Source of the DNA: Streptomyces sulphureus DSM 40104
GTDB taxonomy: Bacteria; Actinomycetota; Actinomycetes; Streptomycetales; Streptomycetaceae
Assembly: GCF_000381025.1 (NCBI RefSeq)
Contig: NZ_KB905814.1
Coordinates: forward strand, 530,951 to 594,950
DNA: 64,000 nt
Direction of reading: 5' to 3'
Below the pieces are notes generated by a model. That model was given only the letters and a program-made list of their open reading frames with translations. It had not been told where the DNA came from and did no database searches. This document shows positions 1 to 8,426 of this stretch, piece by piece. The stretch's first letter is position 1. Every line of letters starts with the position of its first letter. The position numbers and the translations under genes were made by a program.

Positions 1-51
1 GCGATGCACCGTCTCGCCGACCAGTTCATGGTCCGGCTGGTGCGCACGTGA
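1..51 (+). CDS. 3' end of an upstream operon gene (truncated by window edge)
   Basis: Only the last 16 codons are inside the window. They read AMHRLADQFMVRLVRT and end in a TGA that overlaps the GTG start of the next gene (GTGA). This overlap is the same coupling seen through the rest of the operon, which is why I take the frame as real. The fragment is too short to assign to a family. Confidence 0.55.
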   Translation, partial: AMHRLADQFMVRLVRT

Positions 52-1247
52 GGCCCGCGTCGACCGCGCCGGACGCGTCCGGGGAGAGCGGCTTCCTCCC
101 GTGGAACACCGCGAGCATCGGCGAGGCGGAGATAACGGAGGTGGTGGACACCCTGCGCTCGGGCTGGCTCACCGGAGGCCCGAAGGCGGCGCGCTTCGAG
201 GACGCCGTCCGCGAACGCCTCGGCACCGAGGACGCGTTCGCCGTCACCTCGTGCACCGCCGCGCTCCACCTCGCCCTGCTCGCCGCGGAGATCGGCGCGG
301 GTGACGAGGTCATCTCGCCGAGCCTCACCTTCTGCGCCGCGGTCAACGCCGTCGAGCAGGTGGGCGCGGAGCCGGTGCTGGTGGACGTCGAGCCGCTGAC
401 CCACAACCTGAGCCCGGAGTCGGTCGCCGCGGCCATGACGCCGCGCACCCGCGCCGTCATCGCCATGCACTATGGCGGGCACCCCTGCGACCTCGACGCG
501 CTGCGGGAGATCACCGAGGAGCGGGGCCTCCTCCTCATCGAGGACGCGGCGCACGCGCTGGGCGCCAGCTACCGGGGCCGTCCTGCGGGCTCGTTCGGCG
601 ATCTCGCCACCTTCTCCTTCTACGCGAACAAGGTGATGACCACCGGCGAAGGAGGCATGCTGGTGGGCCGCCGCGAACTCGTGGAGAAAGCGCGCCTGCT
701 GGGAAGGCACGGTATCGACTCCTCGGCGTGGCGGCGCCACGGCAGCCGGCGCACCGCCCAGTACGACGTCGTGCTGCCGGGGCTGAAGTACGTGATGTCC
801 GACATCACCGCGTCCCTCGGCATCCACCAACTCGACGCGCTCGACGGCTTCCTGGCCAGGCGTGCCGAAATCGCGCACACCTATACCGGTGCCCTCGCCG
901 ACGTGCCCGGCGTCGTGCCGCCGCACGTGGACGACGACGTCACACCGGGCTGGTTCCTCTACGCCGTGCTGGTCGACCCGGACTCCGCCGGGCTGAGCCG
1001 GGACGAGATGGCCGCCGAACTCGCCGAGCGCGGCATCGGCACCTCGTTCCACTTCCAGCCCGTGCACACGCTCACGCACTACCGGGCGCTCCCGAGCCGC
1101 CCCCTTCCCCGCACCGAGTACGCAGGGGAGCGGCTGCTCTCCCTCCCGTGCTACCCGGCGATGACCGACGCCGATGTGGACCGCGTGGCGGACGCCGTGC
1201 GGCGGATCGTCCAGGACCGAGTGCGGGGTGGCCGGGCACATGTCTGA
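48..1247 (+). CDS. DegT/DnrJ/EryC1/StrS-family aminotransferase (1 of 3)
   Basis: The 399-residue protein is a fold-type-I PLP enzyme of the sugar aminotransferase family, which turns a keto-sugar nucleotide (or a related ketone) into the amine using glutamate or glutamine. The PLP lysine is K195 in FSFYANKVMTTGEGG, and the EDAAHA motif at 165-170 supplies the Asp that contacts the PLP nitrogen. Length is normal for the family. The GTG start overlaps the upstream stop (GTGA), and the 3' end overlaps the radical SAM gene by 8 bp. It is clearly a paralogue of the aminotransferase at 5564-6763: both have TLRSGWLT near residue 30-40 and EDAAHALGA. The pair resembles 4-keto sugar aminotransferases (WecE/ArnB-like) more than the third one. 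The substrate is not deducible. Confidence 0.9.
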   Translation: MRPASTAPDASGESGFLPWNTASIGEAEITEVVDTLRSGWLTGGPKAARFEDAVRERLGTEDAFAVTSCTAALHLALLAAEIGAGDEVISPSLTFCAAVNAVEQVGAEPVLVDVEPLTHNLSPESVAAAMTPRTRAVIAMHYGGHPCDLDALREITEERGLLLIEDAAHALGASYRGRPAGSFGDLATFSFYANKVMTTGEGGMLVGRRELVEKARLLGRHGIDSSAWRRHGSRRTAQYDVVLPGLKYVMSDITASLGIHQLDALDGFLARRAEIAHTYTGALADVPGVVPPHVDDDVTPGWFLYAVLVDPDSAGLSRDEMAAELAERGIGTSFHFQPVHTLTHYRALPSRPLPRTEYAGERLLSLPCYPAMTDADVDRVADAVRRIVQDRVRGGRAHV

Positions 1248-3069
1248 GCATGAGAACGTCCGCTCCCCCGTCCGGTACGCCGAGCACCTGCTGCTGCCGG
1301 ACGAGACGCCGGAGGAGGTCGGCCAGGAGGCCGTCGAACGGCGCGACCACATCCTCGGCCAGCTTCGCGCACTGCCCGACGAGGCCTTCACTACCTTGCA
1401 GTACCTCCAGCCCCAGGTCGGCTGCTTCAACCGTTGCGTCTTCTGCAGCCAGCACGCGGGAACGGACGTGTGGCAACTCACCAGGCGCGGCCTGCGCGAC
1501 CTCTTCGCTGCGCTCTCCGGCGCCCTCCGCGAACGCCCGCACCTGAAAGGCGAGTTCACCGGCGCGCGGCCGCACAAGCCGCGTGTGCTCTTCCCCTACA
1601 CGGACAACGACATCGCCTCCTACGCCCACCTCGACCACTACATCGAGCTGGCCAGGGACGTCATGCAGTGCCGGACGCGCCTGACCACCGTCGGCTATTC
1701 GTCGCGCAACGAACGGCTCGCCGCCATGCACCGGCGCATCAGCGCGGAGCTGGCCCCGGCCGTCTACGGCATGCGCCTCTCGGCGACACCCTTCGCGCAC
1801 GGGTGGAGCGCAGGCGACGGCAAGGCGCAGAAGACCAGCAGGCGCGACTTCGTCGCCGACTTCACCGAGGCGCTGCGCACCTACCGGCCGCTGCTCGAAC
1901 AGGCGGGCGCGGGGAAGGACGCGGTCTGCGTCGAGTTGCGGTTCCGACCGCTGGCCGTCCGCGCGGCGGTCACCGACACCGTGCTCGACGGCCACCATGT
2001 GCTCGCGTCCGGCCCCCACCTGCTCGTCTCGCGCGACCCCGTCGGCGGCCCCCCGCGGCTCGCGCACATCACCGGCATCGGCCCGGGGGGCGCAGCCGGC
2101 CGGTATCCGTCCCCCGCCGCCGATCCGGAGTTCTCCGAGCCGCCCTCGCCCTATCTGCTGGCCACCTCCGACGCGTTGGCGGCCGGCGGAGCCCAGGACT
2201 TTCTCCGCCGGGTACGCGCGGGCGAGCACACGTCGGCGGAACTGCGCGAGGTCGAGGTCTACCGCCTTACGAACCGTGACGGCCCGTACTACGCGATCGA
2301 CCCCCGACTGAGCGGCTCGTTGCGCCCGTTGCAGCTCTACCCGGAGACCGACCGCCGCGCCGCGGGGTACAACGACGCCTCCCGGCACTTCCTGCGCACC
2401 CTCGTCGACTACAAGGCGCAGCACGGTGCGGGCCGCCGTGAAGAGCTCGTCGGCGCCACGGTCCGCGACGTCGCAAGGGCGCTGTACGCGCTCCGCGTGC
2501 GGGCCCGGAAGTTCGACGCGTACGACGCCAGGGCCGCCGCGCACGTGCGGGAGGAGATCCTGCCGATGGTTCGCGTGGTGGCGGGGGCGATACTGTCGGC
2601 CGGCCTCCCACCCGCTCTCTTCTTCTCCCGCCGGTTCACCCTCGACACCGGCCAGGCCGCCAACCACGGGCGCGCCCGGGCGCTCTTCAAGGGGCTCGCC
2701 GGCACCGAGGACGAGCCGATGAGCCCGTGGGAGGAGCGGAGCAACCACATCTCCGTCGCCAAGGGCCACGTCTGGCGGCTCGCCCCCGTCCCCTTCTCCC
2801 CCGGCGCCTCCGCGGACCCGGGGGCCGCCCGGCGGGGCGGCAAGAACGGTGTGGCCGGCCGGGACTGCGTCGTCGTGCAGGAGATGGACGCCCGCTACGT
2901 GCAGCCCGTCGACCACCGGACGGGCCAGCGCCTGCGTGAGTTCCGCATCGACGGGGTCGAGACGGAGCACCTGCCGCTGCGCGAGGGTCTCGAGCGCCGC
3001 CTGCTGCCCGGAGTCCGGGGCACCGCCGCGGAGTTGCCGCTCCTGCCGGCCGACGGCGGAGGGAGCTGA
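1240..3069 (+). CDS. Radical SAM protein of unknown function
   Basis: This 609-residue protein has a canonical CX3CX2C iron-sulfur motif (C62, C66, C69 in GCFNRCVFC), preceded by a YLQPQ strand. That is the signature of radical SAM enzymes, which make a 5'-deoxyadenosyl radical from SAM. The radical SAM barrel should cover roughly residues 50-300. The remaining 300 residues show no cysteine cluster or domain that I recognise. An in-frame ATG further upstream at 1174 would lie deep inside the aminotransferase gene. The ATG at 1240 has a purine-rich stretch before it and overlaps the previous stop by 8 bp, so I chose it. It lies 4 bp before a thymidylate-kinase-like gene. The reaction could be a C-C bond rearrangement, dehydration or epimerisation of a sugar or nucleoside, but the sequence does not say which. 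Confidence 0.85.
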   Translation: MSEHENVRSPVRYAEHLLLPDETPEEVGQEAVERRDHILGQLRALPDEAFTTLQYLQPQVGCFNRCVFCSQHAGTDVWQLTRRGLRDLFAALSGALRERPHLKGEFTGARPHKPRVLFPYTDNDIASYAHLDHYIELARDVMQCRTRLTTVGYSSRNERLAAMHRRISAELAPAVYGMRLSATPFAHGWSAGDGKAQKTSRRDFVADFTEALRTYRPLLEQAGAGKDAVCVELRFRPLAVRAAVTDTVLDGHHVLASGPHLLVSRDPVGGPPRLAHITGIGPGGAAGRYPSPAADPEFSEPPSPYLLATSDALAAGGAQDFLRRVRAGEHTSAELREVEVYRLTNRDGPYYAIDPRLSGSLRPLQLYPETDRRAAGYNDASRHFLRTLVDYKAQHGAGRREELVGATVRDVARALYALRVRARKFDAYDARAAAHVREEILPMVRVVAGAILSAGLPPALFFSRRFTLDTGQAANHGRARALFKGLAGTEDEPMSPWEERSNHISVAKGHVWRLAPVPFSPGASADPGAARRGGKNGVAGRDCVVVQEMDARYVQPVDHRTGQRLREFRIDGVETEHLPLREGLERRLLPGVRGTAAELPLLPADGGGS

Positions 3070-3073
3070 CCGC

Positions 3074-3718
3074 GTGCTGATCGTCGTCGAAGGCATCCAC
3101 TCGTCGGGAAAGTCCACCCTGAGCGAGGCTCTCGCCCGGTGGCTGCGCGAGCGGGGCGAGAGGGTCGTCGAGACCTCGTGGAACTCCTCCGAAGTGCTCG
3201 GCCCGCACATCACCCGGCTGAAGATCGACAACCGTCTGCGCCCGACCACGATGGTGCTGATGGAGGCTGCGGACCTCGCCCACCGGTACGAGCGCGTCCT
3301 GCGGCCGGCTCTGGACGAGGGGCGCGTCGTCGTCAGCGACAGGTACCTCTACTCGACGTTGGTCCGCGGGCGGCTCCGCGGCGTCGAAGAGGGGTTCATC
3401 CGGCGCTGTTTCAGCTTCGCACCGGCTCCCGACCTCGTCCTCCACGTCCGCTCCTCCGGGGGGACGACGCTTGAGCGGAGGCTCTCCGCCGGCCAGTCGA
3501 TCGGCGGGCACATGGCGGGCGAAGACTTCCGCCCGATCTCCGACGAGCGGGCGGCCTTCGTCGAACTGCAGGAACGCACCGAGCAGTTGTACGGCGAGGT
3601 GCTGCCGCCCGGCACGGTGCGCCTTCCGGAGGGCGCCACCCCGGCCGCGCTGCACTCTCTCGCCGCCGCCGAGGTGGACCGCGTGCTGCGGGAGCGGCGG
3701 GGGACGGTGGCCCGGTGA
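3074..3718 (+). CDS. Thymidylate-kinase-like P-loop kinase
   Basis: The 214-residue protein begins almost directly with a Walker A motif, EGIHSSGKST (residues 6-15). It has the general layout of dTMP kinases and related nucleoside monophosphate kinases, with an SDRYLYSTL segment near residue 80-90 that corresponds to the DR(Y/F) motif. It would transfer phosphate from ATP to a nucleotide or nucleotide-like acceptor. It sits between a radical SAM gene (4 bp gap) and an SDR gene (GTGA overlap), so it probably has a pathway-specific substrate rather than being the essential dTMP kinase. The start is GTG. A dTMP-supplying role for dTDP-sugars is possible but unproven. Confidence 0.75.
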   Translation: MLIVVEGIHSSGKSTLSEALARWLRERGERVVETSWNSSEVLGPHITRLKIDNRLRPTTMVLMEAADLAHRYERVLRPALDEGRVVVSDRYLYSTLVRGRLRGVEEGFIRRCFSFAPAPDLVLHVRSSGGTTLERRLSAGQSIGGHMAGEDFRPISDERAAFVELQERTEQLYGEVLPPGTVRLPEGATPAALHSLAAAEVDRVLRERRGTVAR

Positions 3719-4626
3719 CCGCCGTCCTCGTCACCGGGGCCGCCGGCACGCTCGGGAGAGCGGTGCTCGGCACCTGGAGCGCTGCCCCGTCCCACCCGCC
3801 GCTGGTGGCCCTCGACCGGCGTCCTCCACCGGAGTTGCCGGGCGTCCACTCCCTCACGGCCGAGTCGGACGGGCCCTTCTCCGCCGCGGACCGCGCCCTG
3901 CTCGACGGTGTCACGCACCTCGTCCACCTCGCGGGGACGGTCACCACGGGCACGGCGCCCGCCGACGGACGCTGGGCGTCCCTGCTCGACGAACCCCGCA
4001 CGCTCACACGGCTGTTGGAGGTGCTGCCCGCTCTGCGCCACACCACGTTCGCCAGCAGCTACATGGTGTACGCCGCGCCCCGGCGGGGCCCGCTCACCGA
4101 GCGCCACGAGAAGCGCGCCTGCAACGCCTACGCGTGGTCGAAGAGCGCCACCGAGCTGCTACTGGAGGGGAGCGGCGTCCCCGGTTGCTCCCTGCGGTTC
4201 ACCGGTGTGTACGGCCCCGGGGTGCCGCTCTCGACGGGCCGGCTGCTGATGCTCGTGCTGGAGGCCGCGCTGTCCGGCTCCCCGCTGCGTCTCTCCGGCC
4301 CCGACTCCCGGCGCAACCACCTGTACATCGACGACGCCGTCACGGCGCTGCGGCGGGCGTGCGAGGAGGAGTGGGCCGGCAGCTTCAACATCGGCGGCCC
4401 GGCGGGGATCTCGACGCGGGAGGTGGTCGACACCGTCGCCTCGCTCACCGGCACCCCTCTCGACGTGACCTGGGAGCCGGGCGCGCCCGGCTGGGACGCC
4501 GCCGTGGACACGTCCGCCGTACGGGAGCGCTACGGGTTCCAGGCGCGCACCCCGATGCGGGAGGGGCTCGACGCCTACCGCGCCTGGCTACTCGACGCCC
4601 CGGCTGCCGGCGGTGGCGCCGCATGA
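3715..4626 (+). CDS. Extended SDR, NAD-dependent epimerase/dehydratase (1 of 2)
   Basis: The 303-residue protein has the Rossmann TGAAGTLG motif at residues 7-14 and a YxxxK catalytic pair (Y139, K143) preceded by an SSY strand. This is the extended short-chain dehydrogenase pattern of UDP-glucose 4-epimerase and dTDP-sugar dehydratases. NAD(P)-dependent oxidation and reduction of a sugar nucleotide is the expected chemistry. Epimerase, dehydratase and ketoreductase activities cannot be told apart here. The GTG start overlaps the kinase stop, and the stop overlaps the next SDR gene (ATGA), so translation is likely coupled. Confidence 0.85.
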   Translation: MTAVLVTGAAGTLGRAVLGTWSAAPSHPPLVALDRRPPPELPGVHSLTAESDGPFSAADRALLDGVTHLVHLAGTVTTGTAPADGRWASLLDEPRTLTRLLEVLPALRHTTFASSYMVYAAPRRGPLTERHEKRACNAYAWSKSATELLLEGSGVPGCSLRFTGVYGPGVPLSTGRLLMLVLEAALSGSPLRLSGPDSRRNHLYIDDAVTALRRACEEEWAGSFNIGGPAGISTREVVDTVASLTGTPLDVTWEPGAPGWDAAVDTSAVRERYGFQARTPMREGLDAYRAWLLDAPAAGGGAA

Positions 4627-5567
4627 CGACGCAACGCTCCCCGGGAGCCGCGGCAGAGGTCCGGGAGACCGTCCTGCTCACCGGCACGGCGGGCTTCCTC
4701 GGCAGGTGGACAGCGCAGGCACTCGCCGGCCGGCCGCGGGTCGCGGCGACCGCGCGCTCCGCACCCGACGGCCCCTTCGACATCCGCGCTGGTGCGGACC
4801 TGACGAGCGAGCGGGAGGTCAGGCAGCTCCACGCCGCGCTCCCCTCCGGCCCGGTGCGGCTGATCCACCTGGCGGGCGAACACAGGTCGCCTGCGCCCGA
4901 GCGGCTTCTGCAAGCCAACGTGGCGCCGCTGCTCCACCTCCTCGACGTTCTCGGCGACCGGCTGAGCCACCTCACGCTCGCCTCCAGCGTCGCGATCTAC
5001 GGCTTTCCCAGCGGAACGCCCGGTCCCGGCCCACGCTCCGTGGACCCCCTCACCGCGTACGGGCGGAGCAAGTGGCTCCAGGAGCAGGCGGCCGGGCTCT
5101 TCCGCGCGCACCGGGAGGTCCCCGTCGCCGTGCTGCGGCTGGCGAGCCTGTACGGGGAGGGCGGGAGCACCAACGCCGTCGGCGCGCTGGCGCGGTGCGC
5201 GGCCACCGGCGGCACGTTCACGGTCGGCGCCGGTCCCCACGGGCTCAGCGCCAGGGACTACCTCCACGCCGAGGACGCGGCCCGCGCCGTCGTCGCTGCC
5301 TCGGACGCCCTGCACGACGGCGCCCTCGACATCGGCTCCGGCACCGCGCTGTCGCCGTTCGACCTCGTGGAGACCGCGCGGCGGGCGGGCGAGCAGGTGC
5401 GGGTCGCGGCACATGCGTCGCCGGCCGACGTGACGTCCTCCTTCGCCTGCGACGCCGGACCTGCCGCGCGCGTCCTCGGCTTCCGGCCGCGCGTCACCCT
5501 GCTCGACGGGTTCCGGCGCACGCTGGCCTGGTATCGCGGCCCCGGCGGGCGGGAGGTGCGGCGATGA
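4623..5567 (+). CDS. Extended SDR, NAD-dependent epimerase/dehydratase (2 of 2)
   Basis: The 314-residue protein has TGTAGFLG at residues 20-27 and the YxxxK pair Y146/K150. An SSVAIYG strand places the catalytic Ser/Thr near 121. It resembles sugar-nucleotide 4-ketoreductases and epimerases such as GalE- or RfbD-like enzymes. The ATG start overlaps the previous stop, and its own stop overlaps the next aminotransferase start (ATGA at both ends). The tandem placement before aminotransferase 2 suggests that the two SDRs make the ketone that it aminates. Confidence 0.85.
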   Translation: MTTQRSPGAAAEVRETVLLTGTAGFLGRWTAQALAGRPRVAATARSAPDGPFDIRAGADLTSEREVRQLHAALPSGPVRLIHLAGEHRSPAPERLLQANVAPLLHLLDVLGDRLSHLTLASSVAIYGFPSGTPGPGPRSVDPLTAYGRSKWLQEQAAGLFRAHREVPVAVLRLASLYGEGGSTNAVGALARCAATGGTFTVGAGPHGLSARDYLHAEDAARAVVAASDALHDGALDIGSGTALSPFDLVETARRAGEQVRVAAHASPADVTSSFACDAGPAARVLGFRPRVTLLDGFRRTLAWYRGPGGREVRR

Positions 5568-6763
5568 CGGAACCCGTGCCGTTCTTCCAACCCGCCATCG
5601 GCGAGGAGGAGATCGCCGAGGTCTCCGACACCCTCCGGAGCGGCTGGCTCACCACGGGCCCCAAGACGGCGAGGCTGGAGTCGTCGATCCGCGATCTCGC
5701 CGGAGCGCAGGACGCCGTCGCGACGTCGTCCGGCACCGCGGCGCTGCACCTGGCGCTGCTGGCGATCGGCGCGGGGCCGGGGGACGAAGTGATCACCACC
5801 GCCCTCACCTGCGCCGCGACGGTCAACGTCATAGCAGCCACCGGGGCCACCCCGGTGCTGGCCGACGTCTGCCCCGACACCCTCAACCTGGACGCGCGCA
5901 AGGCCGAGGCGGCGGTCACCGGCCGCACCGTCGCCGTCCTGCCCGTCCACTACGCCGGACACCCCTGCGCCATGGGCGAGTTGGCGCAGATGGCGCACCG
6001 GCACGGTCTGGTCCTGATCGAGGACGCGGCACACGCGCTCGGCGCGGCGCTCGACGGACGGCCCGTCGGCAGCACCGCCGACCTCACGGCGTTCAGCTTC
6101 TACGCGACGAAACTGATGACGACAGGCGAGGGCGGCATGCTGGTCGGCCGCACCGACCTGGTGGAGCGCGCCAGGTCCCTCGCCTCGCACGGCGAGCAGT
6201 GGGAGGCCGACGACCGCCGCAGCCTCGACGCGGAGGCGTGGCGCGACGTCGTCCAACCCGGCCTCAAATACCGGATGTCCGATGTGCAGGCGAGCCTCGG
6301 CCTTCCGCAGTTCGCCAAGCTGGACGGCTTCCTGAGGAGGAGGCGGGAGATCGCGGAGGCCTACGTCGAGGCCCTCGCGGAGACGGAGCAGGTCGAGCTC
6401 CCGACCGTGCGGCCCGGCGCGCGGCCGTCCTGGCACCTCTTCACCCTCCGAACGCGGCCCCGGCTGCTGTCGATCGGGCGGGACGAGTTCGTCCGGCAGG
6501 TGCGCCTGGCGGGGGGCAACGCGGCCCGCCAGTTCAGGCCGATCTACCGGGAGCCCTACTACCGGGACCGCTTCCCCGGGGCGCACACGGCGCTCCCCGT
6601 CACCGAGAACGAGGCGGCGAGGGTGCTGTCGCTCCCCGTCCACCCTCGGCTGACCGAAAGAGCGCAGGCCCGGGTGGTGGACGCGGTCGTCCACGTCGCG
6701 CGCCGGTTCGGCGCCGAGGTCCCACGGCAACCGCAACGAGTCGAAGGAGATCTGTCCACATGA
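5564..6763 (+). CDS. DegT/DnrJ/EryC1/StrS-family aminotransferase (2 of 3)
   Basis: The 399-residue PLP enzyme has K183 in FSFYATKLMTTGEGG as the Schiff-base lysine and EDAAHA at 153-158. It is a close paralogue of the first aminotransferase in the operon, sharing the N-terminal pattern TLRSGWLT and the FSFYA-K motif. It is of the WecE/ArnB/PglE type, which aminate C4 of 4-keto-6-deoxy sugar nucleotides, but the regiochemistry is inference. The ATG start overlaps the upstream SDR stop, and the stop overlaps the ATG of the deacetylase-like gene. Confidence 0.9.
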   Translation: MTEPVPFFQPAIGEEEIAEVSDTLRSGWLTTGPKTARLESSIRDLAGAQDAVATSSGTAALHLALLAIGAGPGDEVITTALTCAATVNVIAATGATPVLADVCPDTLNLDARKAEAAVTGRTVAVLPVHYAGHPCAMGELAQMAHRHGLVLIEDAAHALGAALDGRPVGSTADLTAFSFYATKLMTTGEGGMLVGRTDLVERARSLASHGEQWEADDRRSLDAEAWRDVVQPGLKYRMSDVQASLGLPQFAKLDGFLRRRREIAEAYVEALAETEQVELPTVRPGARPSWHLFTLRTRPRLLSIGRDEFVRQVRLAGGNAARQFRPIYREPYYRDRFPGAHTALPVTENEAARVLSLPVHPRLTERAQARVVDAVVHVARRFGAEVPRQPQRVEGDLST

Positions 6764-7497
6764 GCGCCGCTTCTGCCACCCCCTCCCCCTGCTCCTACCG
6801 GCACGAGCACTTCCGGGACACGCTCGCGCTCGGGTTGGAGCGCGGCTACACCTTTCGCACCTGCGCGGACTACGCGGCGAAGGGGCCCGTACCTGAGCAG
6901 CTCCTCGCGGTGATGCGGCACGACATCGACCTGATGCCGGAGCGCGCCCCCGCCATGGCGCTCATCGAGGCCGAACTCGGCATCCAAGCCACCTACTTCG
7001 TCCGGGTGCACGCCAACGAGTACAACGCCTTCGGCCACGAGACCCTGGCGATCCTGCGGGACCTCGTGGACATGGGCCACGAGATCGGCCTGCACGCCGA
7101 GCCCCTCGACCTCCAGGCGTCCGCGGGGGTGGAGCCCGTGCGGGCGATCAGAGCCTCCGTCGCCGCGCTGGAAGGCGTGCTCGACGTGGAGATCGAGGGG
7201 GTCGCGTCGCACAACGACATCACCCCGGACAACAACCTCGACTACTTCCGGCGCACGCCCGCCGCCGACCTCGGCCTCAGCTACGAGGCGTACGACGACA
7301 GCGGGCTCGACCTCTTCGCGAAGAGCCACTACGTCACCGACGGCCACTTCTGGTACTGGCGCACCTTCAAGGGCGGCGAGCTGACCGAGGACAGGTCGTG
7401 CCTGTGCGAGCACTTCGACGCGCGCCGCGCGCCGGTCTACGCCCTCCTTCACCCGCACCTCTGGTTCGCCAAGCACTTCCAGCGGGTGAACCACTGA
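6760..7497 (+). CDS. NodB-like polysaccharide-deacetylase-fold protein
   Basis: The 245-residue protein has an RHDID motif (H54, D55, D57) at the place of the TFDDG motif of carbohydrate esterase family 4. Downstream are the segments GHEIGLHAEP and SHNDI, which look like the metal-ligand histidines and the catalytic region. Such proteins are metal-dependent N-deacetylases, and some members of surface polysaccharide clusters (WbmS-like) are annotated on this fold without proven activity. A GAAGGAGA ribosome-binding site sits inside the end of the preceding gene, and the start overlaps its stop. It may deacetylate an N-acetyl amino sugar intermediate or hydrolyse another amide. Confidence 0.7.
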   Translation: MSAASATPSPCSYRHEHFRDTLALGLERGYTFRTCADYAAKGPVPEQLLAVMRHDIDLMPERAPAMALIEAELGIQATYFVRVHANEYNAFGHETLAILRDLVDMGHEIGLHAEPLDLQASAGVEPVRAIRASVAALEGVLDVEIEGVASHNDITPDNNLDYFRRTPAADLGLSYEAYDDSGLDLFAKSHYVTDGHFWYWRTFKGGELTEDRSCLCEHFDARRAPVYALLHPHLWFAKHFQRVNH

Positions 7498-7550
7498 GGC
7501 GGCACGCTTCCCGACACACCGTTCCCACCCACGACTTACCGAGGTCACGC

Positions 7551-8426
7551 ATGGCACCGAGCACCGTCCCCCCGGGGCTGACCCCGGACGAGCACGCCGA
7601 GCGGCTGGAGTTGTACGGCTTCACCGTCGTCGACGACGTACTGGACCCGACGACCGTGGCCGAAGCCAGGGAGCGCATCGAGCACCTCTACGCGCACGAC
7701 CCCGGCGTGGAGGCCAAGCGCAGCTCGCCCCTGGAAACGATGCACGTCGAGAACCTGCCCAACAAGGGCAAGCTCTTCGAGACGTTCTTCCTGAACCCCC
7801 GGGTGCTGCCGCTCGCCGAACGCCTCCTCGGTGAGGACCTCATCGCCCAGGACGTCTGGTCGTTCGGCATCCCGCCCGGCGCACCGGCGTACCGGCTGCA
7901 CGCCGACGACGACGTGCGCTCCCCCGGCACCCCGCTCTCCGTGGTGACGATCTATGCGCTGACCGACTTCACCGCGGAGAACGGCGCCACCCGCATCGTC
8001 CCCGGTAGCCACTGGATTCCGCGCTACCCCGAGCCCCGCTCGTACGCGGGAGAGATCAACATCGAGGCCCCCGCCGGCTCCTGCGTCATGCTGCTCGGCT
8101 CCGCGTGGCACTCCTCGGGCGCCAACCGCACCGACACCGTCCGCACCTCGATGTCCTGCTACTTCTCCAAGCCCTGGATCAAGCAGTACATCGACTTCAG
8201 CCGCTCCCTTTCGACCGACGTGCTGGACCGCGCGACGCCCGAGGCCCGTCGTGTCCTCGGCGTCAAGAGCCGTACGCGGCACACGGAACGCTGGCAGTGG
8301 GACGAGGAGACCGGGTACCCCGAGGCGGAGCACCACCCGGAGCTGGCCGGCCTCGGGTACGGCCCGTGCTGCCTGCACGGCCGTACCGCCCAGCCGGCCG
8401 GGGCGTCGGGAGAGCGGCATGGGTGA
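7551..8426 (+). CDS. Phytanoyl-CoA dioxygenase (PhyH) family Fe(II)/2-oxoglutarate oxygenase (1 of 2)
   Basis: The 291-residue protein carries the 2-His-1-carboxylate facial triad: HxD at H117/D119 (LHADDD) and a distal His at 187 (SAWHSSGANRT), with R193 placed to bind 2-oxoglutarate. Phytanoyl-CoA dioxygenase relatives in secondary metabolism hydroxylate, halogenate or desaturate small molecules. The start ATG follows a 53-bp gap and a GAGG element. The 3' end overlaps the next gene by 8 bp. The cluster has a second, more distant PhyH protein at 13356-14399, so two oxidative steps are expected. Confidence 0.85.
   Translation: MAPSTVPPGLTPDEHAERLELYGFTVVDDVLDPTTVAEARERIEHLYAHDPGVEAKRSSPLETMHVENLPNKGKLFETFFLNPRVLPLAERLLGEDLIAQDVWSFGIPPGAPAYRLHADDDVRSPGTPLSVVTIYALTDFTAENGATRIVPGSHWIPRYPEPRSYAGEINIEAPAGSCVMLLGSAWHSSGANRTDTVRTSMSCYFSKPWIKQYIDFSRSLSTDVLDRATPEARRVLGVKSRTRHTERWQWDEETGYPEAEHHPELAGLGYGPCCLHGRTAQPAGASGERHG

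Noticed and set aside
1174..1239. Longer N-terminus for the radical SAM protein from an ATG at 1174
   Set aside because: It would lie 74 bp inside the aminotransferase gene without a ribosome-binding site. ATG 1240 with an 8-bp overlap fits the operon pattern.
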